This document shows positions 4,829 to 6,439 of a stretch of DNA of 6,439 nt, in pieces. The DNA comes from Candidatus Uhrbacteria bacterium (GTDB taxonomy: Bacteria > Patescibacteriota > Patescibacteriia > 2-12-FULL-60-25). A program made the position numbers and the translations under genes. A model generated the notes under the pieces. The model was given only the letters and a program-made list of their open reading frames with translations. It did not search any database and was not told the DNA's origin. The stretch spans positions 1 through 6,439 of the forward strand of contig WJLP01000052.1 in the NCBI GenBank assembly GCA_014728435.1, in the 5' to 3' direction. Positions within the stretch are counted from its first letter, which is position 1. Every line of letters begins with the position of its first letter.

Positions 4829-6439
4829 GGTGTTTTTGCTTAATGATTTGTTCCGCTTGGCGATACTTGGTGATGAGTTTTGGGGTGTATCCCAGTATGG
4901 GCCAAGGTACTTTGTACATGAATGAGGGCAGCCATTGGCTCATTCCGCTTTTGCGCTCTGTTACGCTAAATAGCACTTCGGGTATCCAAACGCCAATGTT
5001 ATCTGACTTTAACATAGTCAGCCATAAATCCCAATCTTGAAATTTTAGTATTTTTTCATCAAAACCGGGGAAGACATTTTTGCGAATTAAAGCAGATGTA
5101 TGGATAAAATTACGACGCCGCAGATCTTTAGCATTAAAAGGCTTGCCGCGGAATAAGCGCTTGCCCCAGATGAAATCTCCGTAGGCATAACTTGCTTGCG
5201 GATGAGTTGCCAGAGCTTCGCGCATCAGCTCTAAGGCATGCGGTTTTAATACAGCATCCGCGTCTAAAAAGATGATGAGTTCGCCGCTTGCGATTTCAGC
5301 TCCGCGATTGCGCGCGGCCGGCGCCCCCGAGTTTGGCACGAAGCGCGTGAATGTGAGTGGCAGCCGTTCTTTGAATTGCTCTGCGACTTTTGAGGGATTA
5401 TCGCTTGAACCATCGTCGATGACGATTACTTCTTTGACGCCAACCGTTTGCTTTGCGATTGACTCCAAAGTAGCTTTGAGTTCCTTAGCGTGGTTGTAGC
5501 AAGGAATGACAACACTTACGTCTAATGTCGAACGTCTAATGTCGAACGTTGGTGGTTTGTCGGTGACATTTGACGTTGGACATTTGACGTTGGACGACAA
5601 GGATTCCCAGCGTGTTTCCCAATTAAAATCGGTAATGACGCGGTTGCGACCCGTTTTGCCGAGGCGATTAGCAGTATCCGGATCGTTAATGAGCTTTGCG
5701 ATTGCTTCAGCGCAAGCATCAACAGTTGGCGGAATGAGCAAGCCTGTTTGATTGTTAACGACTGCCTCCGAAGCGCCCCCACTATCCCCTGCTATCACAG
5801 GCAAGCCGGCATAGGCCGCTTCTAAAAAGACCATACCAAAACCCTCAACATCATCTGATGTTTCACGGCCCGGCAAGCAAAAAATATCTGCGGACGCATA
5901 CCAGGCATAGAGTTCATCATCCGTGGCATTGGGCACCCAGCGTATTTTGACTCTGGTAAGTTCAGCAAGTTTGTGGAGCGGCTCAGCATATTCGCCATCG
6001 CCAACTATAACTAATTCGAATTCCGAACCACGAACCACGAACTTCGATTTTTCTGAAGCGTTGTTAGTTGTTTGATGTTCGATGTTCGCGATGGCTTGGA
6101 TAAGCGTGTCGATTCCTTTGCGTTCCACGAGACGACTGACGGCGAGGATGACTTTTGTATCCGGTAATATGTTTAGCTGCTCGCGCGATGCAGCTCTGTC
6201 CGGTAATTTAAATGGTTCAAGTCCGGGAGTCAGCACCAATGGATTTGCGCTTGGGATTAATCTTGTTAGAATCTTTTTAGTTGCCTCGCTATTTACTATG
6301 AGAGCTTTTGCGTTACGGCAAATCAGGCGCAGCAGCCAGCGTTTACGGCGGTTTTTTACACGTTTCAGATCCGTACCATGGAAAATGACGGTGTACTCCG
6401 GGCCGCCCAAAGCATTGGCAATAAATGCCGCCGTGCCGA
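4818..6439 (-). CDS. Bifunctional GT4-GT2 glycosyltransferase, 5' end outside window
   Basis: A two-domain transferase truncated at its N terminus by the window edge. The frame stays open from 6439 and reads GTAAFIANALGG before 6410, as expected for the inner part of a GT4 N-terminal domain; the TTG at 6408-6410 is therefore not the start. About 60-90 residues are probably missing. Numbered from that codon, the GT-B (GT4) part has HGTDLKRV at 11-18, ILAVSRLVERKGID at 88-101, VIVGDGEY at 134-141, and the nucleotide-sugar motif E-x7-E as Glu189/Glu197 (EGFGMVFLEAAYAGLPVIAG). The GT-A (GT2) part begins at VSVVIPCYN (298-306), with IDDGSSD (Asp332/Asp333), the DxD at 383-385 (FLDADAV) and QDWDLW at 458-463. 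The joint between the domains (271-298) is encoded wholly by a heptamer array, and a second array encodes residues 107-133. No membrane segment is seen, so it is probably cytosolic or peripheral. It is the first visible gene of the glycan run; the sugars are not predictable. Confidence 0.9.
   Translation of the reverse strand, partial: GTAAFIANALGGPEYTVIFHGTDLKRVKNRRKRWLLRLICRNAKALIVNSEATKKILTRLIPSANPLVLTPGLEPFKLPDRAASREQLNILPDTKVILAVSRLVERKGIDTLIQAIANIEHQTTNNASEKSKFVVRGSEFELVIVGDGEYAEPLHKLAELTRVKIRWVPNATDDELYAWYASADIFCLPGRETSDDVEGFGMVFLEAAYAGLPVIAGDSGGASEAVVNNQTGLLIPPTVDACAEAIAKLINDPDTANRLGKTGRNRVITDFNWETRWESLSSNVKCPTSNVTDKPPTFDIRRSTLDVSVVIPCYNHAKELKATLESIAKQTVGVKEVIVIDDGSSDNPSKVAEQFKERLPLTFTRFVPNSGAPAARNRGAEIASGELIIFLDADAVLKPHALELMREALATHPQASYAYGDFIWGKRLFRGKPFNAKDLRRRNFIHTSALIRKNVFPGFDEKILKFQDWDLWLTMLKSDNIGVWIPEVLFSVTERKSGMSQWLPSFMYKVPWPILGYTPKLITKYRQAEQIIKQKHQLN
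5518..5598. repeat. Two-armed inverted heptamer array encoding the GT4-GT2 linker
   Basis: The left arm alternates ACGTCTA and ATGTCGA at 5518, 5525, 5532 and 5539, which is a perfect 14-bp tandem duplication, and continues as ACGTT. The right arm has GACATTTGACGTTG twice, at 5565-5578 and 5579-5592. The right arm is the reverse complement of the left: 5518-5543 pairs with 5565-5590 over 26 positions with 3 mismatches, leaving a 21-base loop. It encodes residues 271-298 (numbered from 6410), exactly the joint between the two transferase domains. Because 14 is not a multiple of three, successive copies are read in different frames. Confidence 0.88.
6013..6092. repeat. Two-armed inverted heptamer array inside the GT4 domain
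   Basis: The left arm has five units of the form AnnnCGA starting at 6013, 6020, 6027, 6034 and 6041 (ACCACGA twice in the middle). A 10-base spacer (6048-6057) follows. The right arm has five units at 6058, 6065, 6072, 6079 and 6086; read on the opposite strand they are of the same family (ACATCGA, ATCGCGA) and then drift to ACAACTA. The layout is 35 + 10 + 35 bp. It encodes residues 107-133 (numbered from 6410), including an extra Thr/Asn/Ser-rich loop (HQTTNNASEKSK) just before the conserved VIVGDG strand. Confidence 0.8.

Noticed and set aside
5518..5598. CRISPR array
   Set aside because: Units are 7 or 14 bp without unique spacers, occur inside an open reading frame, and are arranged as inverted arms.
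1651..6092. Classical phase-variable simple repeats
   Set aside because: The units are degenerate and few (two exact copies at most in a row), which makes ordinary slippage inefficient; kept only as a possibility in the findings.
6408..6410. TTG as start of the GT4-GT2 gene
   Set aside because: The frame is open to the window edge and encodes GTAAFIANALGG, expected inside a GT4 N-terminal domain, so the gene is 5'-partial.

Overview
The window holds five protein genes. It looks like a piece of a small-genome bacterium, most likely a Candidate Phyla Radiation (Patescibacteria/Parcubacteria-like) organism. This assignment is an inference from the sequence style of the methionyl-tRNA formyltransferase, from fused surface-glycan enzymes, and from unusual short repeats inside genes and between them. 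No marker here fixes the taxon. TGA serves as a plausible normal stop at 2225-2227, one base before the next gene starts, which argues against a TGA-recoding lineage.

Left part (1-707, minus strand): an unrecognised 206-residue soluble protein, followed by a probable Rho-independent terminator. Between it and the next gene (708-885) is a divergent control region with two back-to-back promoter candidates. The plus-strand gene is fmt (886-1821), the formyltransferase that prepares initiator tRNA. Its last 21 bases overlap a convergent gene on the minus strand.

Right part (1801-6439, minus strand, read right to left): a three-gene run. First comes a GT4-GT2 double glycosyltransferase whose 5' end lies outside the window. 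After an 85-bp gap comes a GT2 glycosyltransferase fused to a multi-pass O-antigen ligase/polymerase-type membrane domain. One base later comes an O6-alkylguanine-DNA alkyltransferase (Ogt/MGMT family). The first two genes suggest assembly and polymerisation or ligation of a surface glycan. The DNA-repair gene is an unexpected passenger, probably translated by coupling.

The most interesting signal is a set of five arrays of degenerate 7-bp units at 1651-1678, 2233-2260, 4740-4828, 5518-5598 and 6013-6092. Three of them are two-armed: a left array and a right array carrying the same heptamer family in inverted orientation, about 80-90 bp in total. The arrays sit where proteins tolerate sequence: a loop of Fmt, the C-terminal tail of the polymerase fusion, the intergenic gap, the linker between the GT4 and GT2 domains, and a loop in GT4. 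They look like one dispersed family with a shared word set (AnnnCGA-type and ACAACTN-type heptamers). They may have shaped the gene fusions seen here.
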